NCBI GenBank assembly: GCA_029218485.1
Contig: JAQXRK010000080.1
Coordinates: forward strand, 1 to 27,116
Direction of reading: 5' to 3'
Origin: a bacterium
GTDB taxonomy: Bacteria; Bacillota; Clostridia; Christensenellales; CAG-138
DNA length: 27,116 nucleotides
This document shows, in pieces, positions 8,480-15,245 of this stretch. The position numbers and the translations under genes are program-made. How positions within the stretch are numbered: the stretch's first letter is position 1; every line of letters starts with the position of its first letter. The notes beneath the pieces were generated by a model that did no database searches, had not been told where the DNA came from, and saw nothing but the letters and a program-made list of their open reading frames with translations.

Positions 8480-8507
8480 CGCCGCGCTCTTTGCGCGGCG
8501 TTTTATT
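8480..8507 (+). terminator. Rho-independent terminator after the MATE gene
   Basis: CGCCGCGC (8480-8487) and GCGCGGCG (8493-8500) form a perfect 8-bp GC stem with loop TCTTT, followed by TTTTATT. The hairpin ends only about 40 bases before the tail-fibre start codon. The rest of the 8322-8479 spacer shows no gene. Confidence 0.8.
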
Positions 8508-8525
8508 ATGTGGACAAAAATTATC

Positions 8526-8532
8526 GGAGGAG
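8526..8532 (+). promoter_or_regulatory. Ribosome binding site of the tail-fibre gene
   Basis: GGAGGAG lies ten bases before the ATG at 8543. A second possible start at 8588 is preceded by AGGGGAG only three bases away, which is too close, so 8543 is preferred. Confidence 0.55.
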
Positions 8533-8542
8533 CACCGCGGGA

Positions 8543-9958
8543 ATGTATGACATACTGGCTTCGGGAAAGCCCGGAAAAGGGGAGCTGATGAACAGAGAAA
8601 CAAAAAGGTTCTCCCTCACGCTCGATATGGTGCGCACGATTCGTTCACACCCGTTCGAGGTCGTGGACGGGGATACGGGAAATATGCTGGAGATCCGGCT
8701 GGAAAACGACGGCGTTCCGGTCGATCTCACGGGGCGGTATGTCTGCATGGTGTTCCGCTCCTGCATCGGCACGGCGCTGCAGGACGCGGACAGCGGCATC
8801 GCGCTCGGCTCGGAGACGGGCACCTTTACGATCGACCTGCTGCCCGGCAGCTATGGCCCCGGCAACGTCAGCGCGGATGTGCAGGTGTACAGCGGGGCGG
8901 ATCGCGGCACGCTGATCACGAGCACGCGGTTCACCTTCCGCTGCAGGAACGCGCTGCTCAACGGGGAGACCATGCGGGCGCAGGCAACCTATCCGCCGCT
9001 GGTGGCGGCAACGCGGGAGGCCACCGCGGCAACGGAAGCGGCGAGGGCGGCGGCGGAGGCGGCGGCTGCCGCGGCCGATGCGCTCGAAGCGCCGGTGGTC
9101 GAGATCGGCACGGTGACGACCGGCGAGGCGGGAACCGCGGCCTCGGTCGAGAACGTGGGAACGGGACGGCGCGCGGTGCTGAACTTCTCGATCCCGCAGG
9201 GCGTGCAGGGACCTGCAGGGCCGCAGGGGCCGCAGGGAGAGCCGGGCGGTCTGGCGGCGCATGCGCACACCGCGGCGGACATCACCGGCGGCGTGCTGCC
9301 GCTGGCGCGGGGCGGGCTGGGCGCAGACACGGAAGCCGGCGCGCGGTCGAACCTCAGAACGAATATACAGACATTTTACACGCTGGAGCAGCTCGGCCTG
9401 ACGCGCGGGGAGGAGACGCTCCCGTCGATCTATGCGGCGCTGCCGGACGGGGGACGGCTCGTCTTTCGCGTGGCGGCCGATTGTGCGGGCATCTACCCGA
9501 CGGCATACGGCGTGTTCTCCATCGAGAAGACGGGCACATACGCAAGGCTTTTGTTCGTCAGCGTCAGCTCCACCGCGGGCGCTGCGGGCGCGTCGTGGGC
9601 CGGGTCCATGTACGGCGCGGAGGTGTTCTCCGGGTGGAAGTTTCTGCCGCAGGCGAGGAGCATGACGCGGAACATGCTGAGCATCGGCAGCACATCCTCG
9701 AATGCTTCCTTCTACTGGAAAAACGATGCGAACGAGGTAGGGCTGGTCATCCAGTGCAAGGTCAACGCGACGCTGAGCGCGGGCACGCAGATCGGCACGC
9801 TGCCGGCCGGATACCGCCCGACCGCCACGCTGCTGCTGCCGATGTCGTACAAGGAGGTGCGCTCACTGCGCATCTATGCGGACGGAAAAATCGACATTGC
9901 AAACGGGAGCGTCGCATCCGGGGAGTACATCGGCGCGAATGCCGTATTTCCAACATAA
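8543..9958 (+). CDS. Phage-type baseplate/tail-fibre protein (BppU N-domain, collagen-like segment)
   Basis: A 471-residue modular protein. Residues about 20-140 resemble the BppU-type baseplate N-terminal domain (GNMLEIRLENDGVPVDLTG). An alanine-rich coiled coil (about 155-185) and a beta segment follow. A short collagen-like GPAGPQGPQGEPG lies at 223-235. A tail-fibre repeat motif (AHTAADITGGVLPLARGGLG) comes next, and the C-terminal region resembles receptor-binding tips (GTLPAGYRPTATLLLP). Such proteins trimerise at the phage tail end and bind cell-surface glycans. No capsid, portal, tape-measure, lysis or integrase genes surround it, so this is either a prophage remnant or a retained tail-derived module. 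Confidence 0.75.
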   Translation: MYDILASGKPGKGELMNRETKRFSLTLDMVRTIRSHPFEVVDGDTGNMLEIRLENDGVPVDLTGRYVCMVFRSCIGTALQDADSGIALGSETGTFTIDLLPGSYGPGNVSADVQVYSGADRGTLITSTRFTFRCRNALLNGETMRAQATYPPLVAATREATAATEAARAAAEAAAAAADALEAPVVEIGTVTTGEAGTAASVENVGTGRRAVLNFSIPQGVQGPAGPQGPQGEPGGLAAHAHTAADITGGVLPLARGGLGADTEAGARSNLRTNIQTFYTLEQLGLTRGEETLPSIYAALPDGGRLVFRVAADCAGIYPTAYGVFSIEKTGTYARLLFVSVSSTAGAAGASWAGSMYGAEVFSGWKFLPQARSMTRNMLSIGSTSSNASFYWKNDANEVGLVIQCKVNATLSAGTQIGTLPAGYRPTATLLLPMSYKEVRSLRIYADGKIDIANGSVASGEYIGANAVFPT

Positions 9959-9976
9959 CGAAACGGGGGGAAGGAC

Positions 9977-10306
9977 ATGAGAGACATGTGTATTGTGGAC
10001 GAGGCCGGCCGGTACGTCGACTGCGCGCTGGCGGACGGCAGCGGGGAGCTGCAGTATCGCGCGCTGCGGGATGGGGAGCGGGCCGTTGAGGCGCTTGCTC
10101 CGATCTTTAAGGGCAACGCGGGGACGGCGGGGTTCGTATCGCCGGTATGGAACGGCTCCGCATGGGCCGAGGGCGCGGCGGCGGAAGAGATCGCCGCGTT
10201 CGATGCGGCGCACCCCGCGCCGGTATTGCAGAAAACGGATGCGGAGCGGATCGCACATCTGGAGGACGAGCTGATGGCGGCGAAGATCCTGCTGGGGGTG
10301 GAGTGA
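9977..10306 (+). CDS. Small phage-tail-associated protein of unknown function
   Basis: A 109-residue acidic protein with a GGGGGAAGGA ribosome site directly upstream. The N-terminal half contains a beta-rich stretch with aromatic residues (FVSPVWNGSAWAEGA). The C-terminus is a predicted coiled helix (DAERIAHLEDELMAAKILLG), which resembles the helical end of short proteins encoded after phage tail fibres. It lies between the fibre gene and the third cassette gene. I cannot name a specific family. Confidence 0.6.
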   Translation: MRDMCIVDEAGRYVDCALADGSGELQYRALRDGERAVEALAPIFKGNAGTAGFVSPVWNGSAWAEGAAAEEIAAFDAAHPAPVLQKTDAERIAHLEDELMAAKILLGVE

Positions 10307-10714
10307 ATGACGCTTGCTGAACTTGCGGGGAAGCTGCGGCCGGTGATCGAGCGGGCGGCAGCATCGCTGGACGACCGCACGGCGAGCACGGCGGCGCCGC
10401 TGTTTCCGCGCCTGCGGCAGGACGGCGCGTTGGTGAAGGCCGGTACGCGGATCAACTGGAACGGCGCGGTCAAGCGGGCGGCGGTCGATCTGTGGGACAC
10501 GCGGGAAAACGACCCGGATCACGCGGCGGCGCTGTGGGCGGACATCGACTACAGGGACGGCTGGCGGATCATCCCGGAGACGATCACGGCGGGCACGGCG
10601 TTCGCGCTGGACGAATGCGGCTGGTGGAACGGGGCGCTGTACCGCTCCAGACTGGAGGCGAACGTCTTCACGCCGGACGCATATCCGGATGGCTGGGAGC
10701 CGGTGAACGGATAG
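10307..10714 (+). CDS. Phage-tail-type protein with a carbohydrate-binding-like C-terminus
   Basis: A 135-residue protein starting immediately after the previous stop. The N-terminal half is helical. The C-terminal half has aromatic-rich features of small chitin/carbohydrate-binding modules found in phage tail proteins: GWRIIPETITAGTAFALDE, then WWNGALYRSRLEANVF and PDAYPDGWEPV. The pattern of spaced Trp and Tyr ending in P-x-x-W is typical of CBM5/12-like folds. It probably contributes surface attachment together with the tail-fibre protein. Confidence 0.6.
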   Translation: MTLAELAGKLRPVIERAAASLDDRTASTAAPLFPRLRQDGALVKAGTRINWNGAVKRAAVDLWDTRENDPDHAAALWADIDYRDGWRIIPETITAGTAFALDECGWWNGALYRSRLEANVFTPDAYPDGWEPVNG

Positions 10715-10728
10715 AACACCGCGGGAGA

Positions 10729-10857
10729 AACGGCGGGCTCGCCCTGCAGAAAGGAACGGCGGGCGCGCCCCCGGAAAGAAACGGCTGGCGCGCCCCACGG
10801 GAAGAAACGGCGGGCGCGCCCCACGGGAAGAAACAGCGGGCGCGCGCAGCAGGAAGA
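10729..10857. repeat. 26-bp tandem repeat, five copies
   Basis: Units begin at 10729, 10755, 10780, 10806 and 10832; four are 26 bp and one is 25 bp. Each opens AACGGC or a close variant, carries the palindromic core GGGCGCGCCC (intact in the best copies) and ends in a purine run such as GGAAGA. A partial sixth copy begins at 10858. The period is not a multiple of three, so the array is not a protein repeat. It starts 14 bases after the last tail-cassette stop codon. Confidence 0.85.
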
Positions 10858-10871
10858 AACGCTGTGCGGGA

Positions 10872-10907
10872 GGCGGCGCAACCCTTTACCGGGGCTGCGC
10901 CGCCTTT
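10872..10907 (+). terminator. Probable terminator of the tail cassette
   Basis: GGCGGCGCA (10872-10880) pairs perfectly with TGCGCCGCC (10896-10904), and the 15-base loop can form a further CCC/GGG pairing. Only three T follow, so termination may be weak or factor-assisted. Confidence 0.55.
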
Positions 10908-10969
10908 GCCATGCCGCGGATCGGGGAATTCCTGCGGGGCTGAAGCGGCTCTGGTCATTGCCGGAGCGG

Positions 10970-11126
10970 GGGGCGGAAAAAGCGCGTGTGCGGAAGGGGC
11001 GCTTGCCGTGCGGGAATCGCCGCGGGAGCGCTCGGGGCGGAAAAAGCGTGTGCGGAAGGGGCGCTTGCCGTGCGGGAATCGCCGCGGGAGCGCTCGGGGC
11101 TGAAAAAAGCGTGTGCGGGGAGGGGG
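10970..11126. repeat. 62-64-bp direct repeat, two full and one partial copy
   Basis: Copies start at 10970, 11034 and 11096, each with GGGGCGG or GGGGCTG followed by an A-run and GCGTGTGCGG. The first two copies are nearly identical, differing mainly by a two-base GC insertion, which points to recent duplication. Each ends with the palindrome GAGCGCTC. The period is not a multiple of three. The remainder of the 10715-11298 spacer holds the terminator and promoter listed separately. Confidence 0.85.
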
Positions 11127-11226
11127 AACGCGGCGCTTCGGCGCTCAGACAGGGCGGCTGTTCCTGCAAAACCGACACGGGATCGCCCCAAAGCGACAGC
11201 AGAGGCGAGCCGGATGGCTGCGCCGC

Positions 11227-11255
11227 TTGACAAGTGACCGCGGAGTAACTACAAT
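11227..11255 (+). promoter_or_regulatory. Consensus sigma-70-type promoter of the tetR unit
   Basis: TTGACA (11227-11232), 17-base spacer, TACAAT (11250-11255). This is a near-perfect vegetative promoter. Transcription would begin near 11262, about 37 bases before tetR. Confidence 0.85.
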
Positions 11256-11277
11256 ACAAGTGACCTATGGGTAACTT
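11232..11277 (+). promoter_or_regulatory. Two operator-like repeats overlapping the tetR promoter
   Basis: Two 20-bp sites, 26 bp apart, start at 11232 and 11258 and share the pattern AAGTGACC-N3-4-G-TAACT. The downstream site, AAGTGACCTATGGGTAACTT, is an imperfect dyad matching at 8 of 10 base pairs. The upstream copy is more degenerate and lies between the -35 and -10 elements; the downstream copy covers the transcription start. This is the layout expected for autorepression by the adjacent TetR protein. Confidence 0.75.
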
Positions 11278-11298
11278 TAGATTGGCGAGGCGGGCTGC

Positions 11299-11886
11299 AT
11301 GAAAACGAACAGGGAAGCCATACTGGACGCCGCTTTAACCGTCTTTTCGCAGAAGGGCTATGAGGGCGCTCTGCTCCGGGATATTGCCGCCGCGCTTGGC
11401 ATTACGAAGCCGGCGCTGTACAGGCACTTTGCGGGCAAGGCGGCGCTTTGGGACGCGATGATCGATTCCGTGGAGCGGTATTACTCTGCGCACATCGGCG
11501 CTGCTTCCGACGGCGCGGCGCCAGGCGATTGGGAGGAGTTTCGGGCGCTCTCGCTGCGGCAGATCGATTTCACCCTCCACGACGAAACGGTCAGGCGCGT
11601 GCGCAGGCTCCTGACATTGGAGCAATACCGGAGCGAGCGGATGTCCGCGCTGGCCACAAAGCATTTCATCACGGATATCGAAGCGCGCTACACCGGCATT
11701 TTTGCGGGCATGATGGAGCGGGGCGTTTTGAAGCCCGCGGAGCCTGCGCTGCTCGCGTTCCGGTACACGGCACCCATAACGGTTATGATCCATCTTTGCG
11801 ACCGCGAGCCGGGCAGGGAGGCGGAGGTCATGGAGAAGATCCAAGCGCATATCGAACAGTTCATACAGGAGCATGGCAAGAGATGA
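11299..11886 (+). CDS. TetR/AcrR-family transcriptional repressor
   Basis: A 195-residue regulator. The N-terminal helix-turn-helix domain is textbook TetR: AILDAALTVFSQKGYEGALLRDIAAALG, then ITKPALYRHFAGKAALWDAM (about residues 7-55). The C-terminal ligand and dimer domain is divergent, so the inducer cannot be inferred. It overlaps the next gene by four bases (ATGA), which makes that flavoprotein its likely target. Two operator-like repeats in its own promoter suggest autoregulation. The ribosome site is a weak GAGGCGGG. Confidence 0.93.
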   Translation: MKTNREAILDAALTVFSQKGYEGALLRDIAAALGITKPALYRHFAGKAALWDAMIDSVERYYSAHIGAASDGAAPGDWEEFRALSLRQIDFTLHDETVRRVRRLLTLEQYRSERMSALATKHFITDIEARYTGIFAGMMERGVLKPAEPALLAFRYTAPITVMIHLCDREPGREAEVMEKIQAHIEQFIQEHGKR

Positions 11887-12596
11887 AGATTGTACTGATC
11901 CACGGGCAGAATCACAGGGGAAGCACCTGCATGATCGCGCGGCAGGTTGCCGAAAAGGTCAAGAGCCGGGCGCAGGGTGAGACGGAGGTTCGGGAGTTTT
12001 TCCTGCCCGAAGCCTTTGACGAGCCGTGCAGGGGCTGCTATGCTTGCTTCAGGGGCGACCTGACGAAGTGCCCGCACTATGCAAAGCTGGAGCCGCTTGC
12101 GGAGGCCATGCTGGAGGCCGACCTGCTGATCCTCGAAAGCCCGGTCTATGTCTATCACGCCACCGGGCAGATGATGAGCTTTCTGGACCATTTCGGCACA
12201 TGGTGGGTCGTCCACAGGCCGAGGCCGGAGATGTGCAAAAAGCAGGCGGTCGTCCTCTCCACCGCAGCGGGCGGCGGCATGAAGAGCACCGTGAAGGATA
12301 TGGCGGACAGCATGGAGATGTGGGGAATCGCCAGGGTATACCGGTACGGCGTGGGCGTGCAGGCGCTGAGTCCGGACGAGATTCCGAAGGGGATTCTGAA
12401 GAGAATACAGAAGAAAACCGACAGGATCGCGGCCGCGGTGTGCAAAAACGCGGGCAAATGCAGCATGAACCCGCGCGCCAAAAAGTGGTTCCTTTTGATG
12501 CGCTTTGCCCAAAAGCATTTCCCACCGATGGAGCCGGACTACGGCTACTGGGAGGCGAAGGGCTGGCACGGGAAGGCAAGGCCGTGGAAGGGCTGA
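11883..12596 (+). CDS. Iron-sulfur flavoprotein-like NAD(P)H-dependent FMN reductase
   Basis: A 237-residue flavodoxin-fold protein. The FMN phosphate loop is HGQNHRGSTCMIA at 7-19. A compact cysteine motif C49-x2-C52-x2-C55-x7-C63 matches the CX2CX2CX4-7C cluster-ligand spacing described for archaeal and clostridial iron-sulfur flavoproteins, so a [4Fe-4S] cluster is plausible. SPVYVYHATGQMMSFLDH is the typical second flavin-contact region. The C-terminal 60 residues are basic and tryptophan-rich. It probably reduces quinones, electrophiles or O2-derived oxidants, induced through the overlapping tetR. The start is the ATG overlapping the tetR stop. Confidence 0.8.
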   Translation: MKIVLIHGQNHRGSTCMIARQVAEKVKSRAQGETEVREFFLPEAFDEPCRGCYACFRGDLTKCPHYAKLEPLAEAMLEADLLILESPVYVYHATGQMMSFLDHFGTWWVVHRPRPEMCKKQAVVLSTAAGGGMKSTVKDMADSMEMWGIARVYRYGVGVQALSPDEIPKGILKRIQKKTDRIAAAVCKNAGKCSMNPRAKKWFLLMRFAQKHFPPMEPDYGYWEAKGWHGKARPWKG

Positions 12597-12745
12597 TGGT
12601 TTGACGGATCCGGCCGGAGCCGCTCCACAGGCCCGGGGCGCTTGCAAACGCCGCCGCATTGCTGTTGCGATGCGGTCGCATTGCGGCCAAAGCGCGGACA
12701 ACGGACGGCCGGTTCTGCATCGACTGTCGATCCGGCGGCCGGCGC

Positions 12746-12970
12746 CTCTCCGCGCGGTGTGCACACTGGGTGAACACCGGGGATGAATTGGAGCGTTCTC
12801 TCCGCGTGGCATACGCGCTGGATGAGGGCTCGTTGGAGCGGTCAGCGGAAGCGGGGGGCGCTGTTCTCTCGCGGGTATGCGCACTGGGTGAACAAAGGCG
12901 AATCCAACGGGCAGGATGGACTGGAGCGCGCTCCCTTTATGGGCGTGTGCGCTGGAAAAGCGGCCCGTGC
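12746..12970. repeat. Degenerate 52-68-bp direct repeats, about four copies
   Basis: Related segments start at about 12746, 12798, 12866 and 12931. Each has CTCTCCGCG or a variant, then a GTGCRCACTGG- or ATACGCGCTGG-like block, and closes with TTGGAGCG or CTGGAGCG. The unit length varies. The 12597-13089 spacer otherwise shows no gene apart from the promoter near its end. In one frame fragments such as AHWVN recur, but the copies are in different frames. Confidence 0.6.
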
Positions 12971-12997
12971 GCGGCGCAACGGAAATGCCGCTGTCGG

Positions 12998-13026
12998 TTG
13001 ACAGACGGGTCGGGCGCCCATAAAAT
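12998..13026 (+). promoter_or_regulatory. Consensus promoter of the LUD-domain gene
   Basis: TTGACA (12998-13003), 17-base spacer, TAAAAT (13021-13026), followed by an A-rich initial region. The predicted start near 13033 gives a 5' leader of about 57 bases that includes a GC-rich potential hairpin. Confidence 0.85.
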
Positions 13027-13089
13027 AAAGAAAGAATCAACATTTTTCCGGTGCGCGCGGAAGGCCGCGCCGGCCGGGCGGGAGGAACG

Positions 13090-13698
13090 ATGGAATACGA
13101 CGAGCTGTTGAAAAACTTGAAGGGACGCGGCTTTTTGCCGCAGCTGTTGCCGGATGCGGCCGCTGCGCGCGACGCGGCGCTTGCCATCATCGGCAGCCGC
13201 AGCGTGGGCTTTGGCGGCAGCGCGACCGTGCGCGATATCGGCCTGTATGAGGCGCTCGCCGAGCGCGGGAACGCGCTGTACTGGCACTGGCATGCGCCCG
13301 CCGAGGATCGGATCGCCACCGAGCGGTTGGCGCAGGCGGCGGAGGTGTTCGTCTCCTCCTCCAACGCCGTACTCACGGACGGCCGCATCGTGAACATCGA
13401 TGGTACGGGCAACCGCGTTGCCGGACTGATCTTCGGGCCGCCGGTGGTCATCGTGATCGTTGGGAAGAACAAGATCGTGGACGGCGGTCTGGACGAGGCG
13501 GTCGAGCGCATCCGGCGCGACTGCTGCCCGGACAACGCGCGCCGTCTCGGCCTCAACACGCCGTGCGCCCGGACCGGCCGCTGCGCCGACTGTCGCACGC
13601 GCGCGCGGATGTGCAACGTTGTGGCCATTCACGAGTACCCCACGCGCGTGGCCGAGGAGTTTCACGTGCTGCTCGTGGACGAGCCGCTGGGGCTGTGA
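13090..13698 (+). CDS. LUD-domain (DUF162) protein related to LutC
   Basis: A 202-residue protein of the lactate-utilisation LUD superfamily. It shows the GFGGSATVRDIGL motif (about 37-49), VFVSSSNAVLTDGRIVNIDGTGNRVAG in the central sheet, and a C-terminal cysteine-containing tail, CARTGRCADCRTRARMCN. That tail is found in the stand-alone clostridial subgroup and suggests metal or Fe-S binding. No lutA or lutB partner is in the window. The start at 13090 is preceded by GGGAGGA four bases away; a GTG at 13051 in frame is less likely. It is driven by a consensus promoter. Confidence 0.88.
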   Translation: MEYDELLKNLKGRGFLPQLLPDAAAARDAALAIIGSRSVGFGGSATVRDIGLYEALAERGNALYWHWHAPAEDRIATERLAQAAEVFVSSSNAVLTDGRIVNIDGTGNRVAGLIFGPPVVIVIVGKNKIVDGGLDEAVERIRRDCCPDNARRLGLNTPCARTGRCADCRTRARMCNVVAIHEYPTRVAEEFHVLLVDEPLGL

Positions 13699-13726
13699 CC
13701 GCGAGCCGTAAGGGATGGAAGAGAAC

Positions 13727-14647
13727 ATGAAGCGGGAAAAGACGGGAAAGCGCGGGCAGCTGCTTTTGCGCATGCAGGCCCAGATGCGGGAGAACAAGAG
13801 CACGTTTTTCGTGTATATCGTGCTGCGCGCATTCGTGCTGGTTGCGCTGGCGGCCTCGCTGCTGCGCGGTCACTATGAGAGCGTGTTCTATTGCCTGCTC
13901 ACGCTGGTGCTGTTTCAGCTGCCGATGTTTGTGCAGGCCAACTTCGGCATCGAGCTGCCGAGCACGCTGGAGATCATCATCCTGCTGTTCATCTTTGCGG
14001 CGGAGATCCTCGGCGAACTGCAGTGCTACTATCTGCGCGTGGCCGGCTGGGATACCATGCTGCACACGGTCAACGGCTTTTTGTGCGCGGCGGTGGGCTT
14101 TGCGCTGGTCGATATCTTCAACCGCAACCGGCGGTTCACGTTTGAGCTTTCGCCGCTGTTCATGGCGATCGTCGCGTTCTGCTTTTCGATGACGATCGGC
14201 GTGCTGTGGGAGTTTTTCGAGTATGCGGGCGACCAGCTGCTGCACATGGACATGCAGAAGGACACCATCGTGCAGTCCATCTCCTCGGTCATGCTCAATC
14301 CGAGCGGCGAGAACACGGCGGTCACCATCTCCGGCATCGAGGAGGTGTTCGTCAACGCCGAGCCGCTGGGCCTCGGCGGCTATCTGGACATCGGCCTGCA
14401 CGACACGATGAAGGACCTGTTCGTGAACCTGATCGGCGCGGTTGTGTTCAGCGTGATCGGCTTTTTCTACGTCAAGAACCGCGGCCGCGGCTCGTTTGCG
14501 CGCCAGTTCATCCCGGTTGTGCCGCAGACGGAGCAGGGCGATGAGCCCCCGGAGGGCGGCCGGTCTGAAGCGGCGGGGAACGAACCTTTGAAGAACGCGC
14601 AGCCCGAAGCTGCCGGCACGGCAGACGGGCGGAGCGAGCCGGTGTAA
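13727..14647 (+). CDS. YjdF-like (DUF2238-type) integral membrane protein
   Basis: A 306-residue membrane protein with a basic N-terminus, about six transmembrane helices between residues 25 and 250, and a hydrophilic acidic C-terminal tail of about 50 residues rich in Glu, Pro and Ala. The central motif GWDTMLHTVNGF followed by TIGVLWEFFEYAGD matches the pattern of YjdF/DUF2238 proteins, whose function is unknown. An extra hydrophilic insertion (about residues 180-230) is present. The ATG at 13727 is chosen because GGAAGAG lies just upstream; 13715 has no usable ribosome site. It follows the LUD gene by 28 bases and is likely co-transcribed. Confidence 0.7.
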   Translation: MKREKTGKRGQLLLRMQAQMRENKSTFFVYIVLRAFVLVALAASLLRGHYESVFYCLLTLVLFQLPMFVQANFGIELPSTLEIIILLFIFAAEILGELQCYYLRVAGWDTMLHTVNGFLCAAVGFALVDIFNRNRRFTFELSPLFMAIVAFCFSMTIGVLWEFFEYAGDQLLHMDMQKDTIVQSISSVMLNPSGENTAVTISGIEEVFVNAEPLGLGGYLDIGLHDTMKDLFVNLIGAVVFSVIGFFYVKNRGRGSFARQFIPVVPQTEQGDEPPEGGRSEAAGNEPLKNAQPEAAGTADGRSEPV

Positions 14648-14673
14648 GCGCCGGCAGGAAGCGGGAGGAGAAC

Positions 14674-14719
14674 CGGCCGCGCCCCATCCGAAGCGATGCG
14701 GGGCGCGGCCGTTGTTTTT
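14674..14719 (+). terminator. Strong Rho-independent terminator after the LUD/YjdF unit
   Basis: CGGCCGCGCCCC (14674-14685) and GGGGCGCGGCCG (14700-14711) form a perfect 12-bp stem followed by TTGTTTTT. The loop contains a small ATC/GAT extension. Confidence 0.92.
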
Positions 14720-14800
14720 GGGCGTCGCGCGGAAGGGAGGCGCCTGCCGCAGCGCGCATCCTGTGCGGGGGACGGGCAATCCACGAAGGCTTCCGCGCCG

Positions 14801-15054
14801 CCCGCGATGTCCGCGCCCCCGCGATATCCGCGCTCCCGCGATATTCGCGCCCCCGATATCCGCGCTCCCGCAATATCCGCGCTCCCGCAATATCCGCGCC
14901 TCCGCGATATCCGCACCCCCCGCGATATCTGCGCTCCCGCGATGTCCGCGTCCCCGCGATGCCCGCGACCCCGCGATGTCTGCGCCCCCGCGATATCCGC
15001 ACCCCCGCGATATCCGCGTCCCCACGATATCTGCGCCCCCCGCGATATCCGCGG
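14801..15054. repeat. 17-bp minisatellite, 15 copies
   Basis: The unit consensus is GATATCCGCGCCCCCGC. Successive units start at 14806 (after a CCCGC lead) and run to 15044; twelve intervals are 17 bp, two are 18 bp and one is 15 bp. GATATC is kept or changed by one base in nearly all units, and each includes a small near-palindrome around CGATATCCG. Variation is single-base, indicating expansion by slippage or recombination followed by drift. Because 17 is not divisible by three and stops are rare, open frames exist on both strands, but these are not genes. The array ends about 130 bases before the moxR promoter. Confidence 0.92.
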
Positions 15055-15184
15055 CAGATCCTGCGCGGGGCATGGACGGTGGGCGTTCCGGGCGCTATGC
15101 GGAAAGGCTCACGCAGGGGAATTGTTCGGAGTTTGTTTACAGAATCGTTCCCGGCGGCGGCTTCCGCTTGGGCGCGCGGAACGC

Positions 15185-15190
15185 TATAAT
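15185..15190 (+). promoter_or_regulatory. -10 element upstream of the moxR operon
   Basis: A perfect TATAAT at 15185-15190. No good -35 lies 17 bases upstream (TTCCGC), so the promoter may need an activator. The predicted start is near 15197, about 65 bases before the proposed moxR start. Confidence 0.5.
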
Positions 15191-15207
15191 GATATCACTG
15201 GTATCAT
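15189..15207 (+). promoter_or_regulatory. 19-bp palindromic operator candidate at the moxR promoter
   Basis: ATGATATCACTGGTATCAT is palindromic at eight of nine base pairs around a central C. It overlaps the end of the -10 element and the predicted transcription start. A partial second dyad, GTAT...ATAC, lies at 15201-15217. This is consistent with a repressor site. The TGGTAT half-site is reminiscent of GntR-type operators, but no regulator gene is adjacent. Confidence 0.55.
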
Positions 15208-15245
15208 ACGGTAATACTGGGCGTTGCCGCGCGCGGCGTCCACAA

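Noticed and set aside
8543..10714. Complete prophage or diversity-generating retroelement
   Set aside because: No reverse transcriptase, template/variable repeat pair, integrase or structural genes were found around the three tail-type genes.
10492..11237. Short plus-strand frames across the 26-bp and 62-64-bp repeats
   Set aside because: Repeat periods are not multiples of three, and peptide repeats appear in different frames. One frame overlaps the tail-cassette gene.
14801..15054. CRISPR array
   Set aside because: Units are contiguous with no unique spacers, only 17 bp long, and no cas genes are present.
14801..15054. Plasmid iteron origin
   Set aside because: Although 17-bp iteron length fits, no replication initiator gene, AT-rich melting region or DnaA box is visible.
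13553..15073. Minus-strand and plus-strand frames through the 17-bp array, giving repeat-like peptides
   Set aside because: A 17-bp unit shifts frame each time and rarely contains stops, so frames stay open by chance. There is no ribosome site and no domain, and the minus-strand frame also overlaps the YjdF-like gene antisense.
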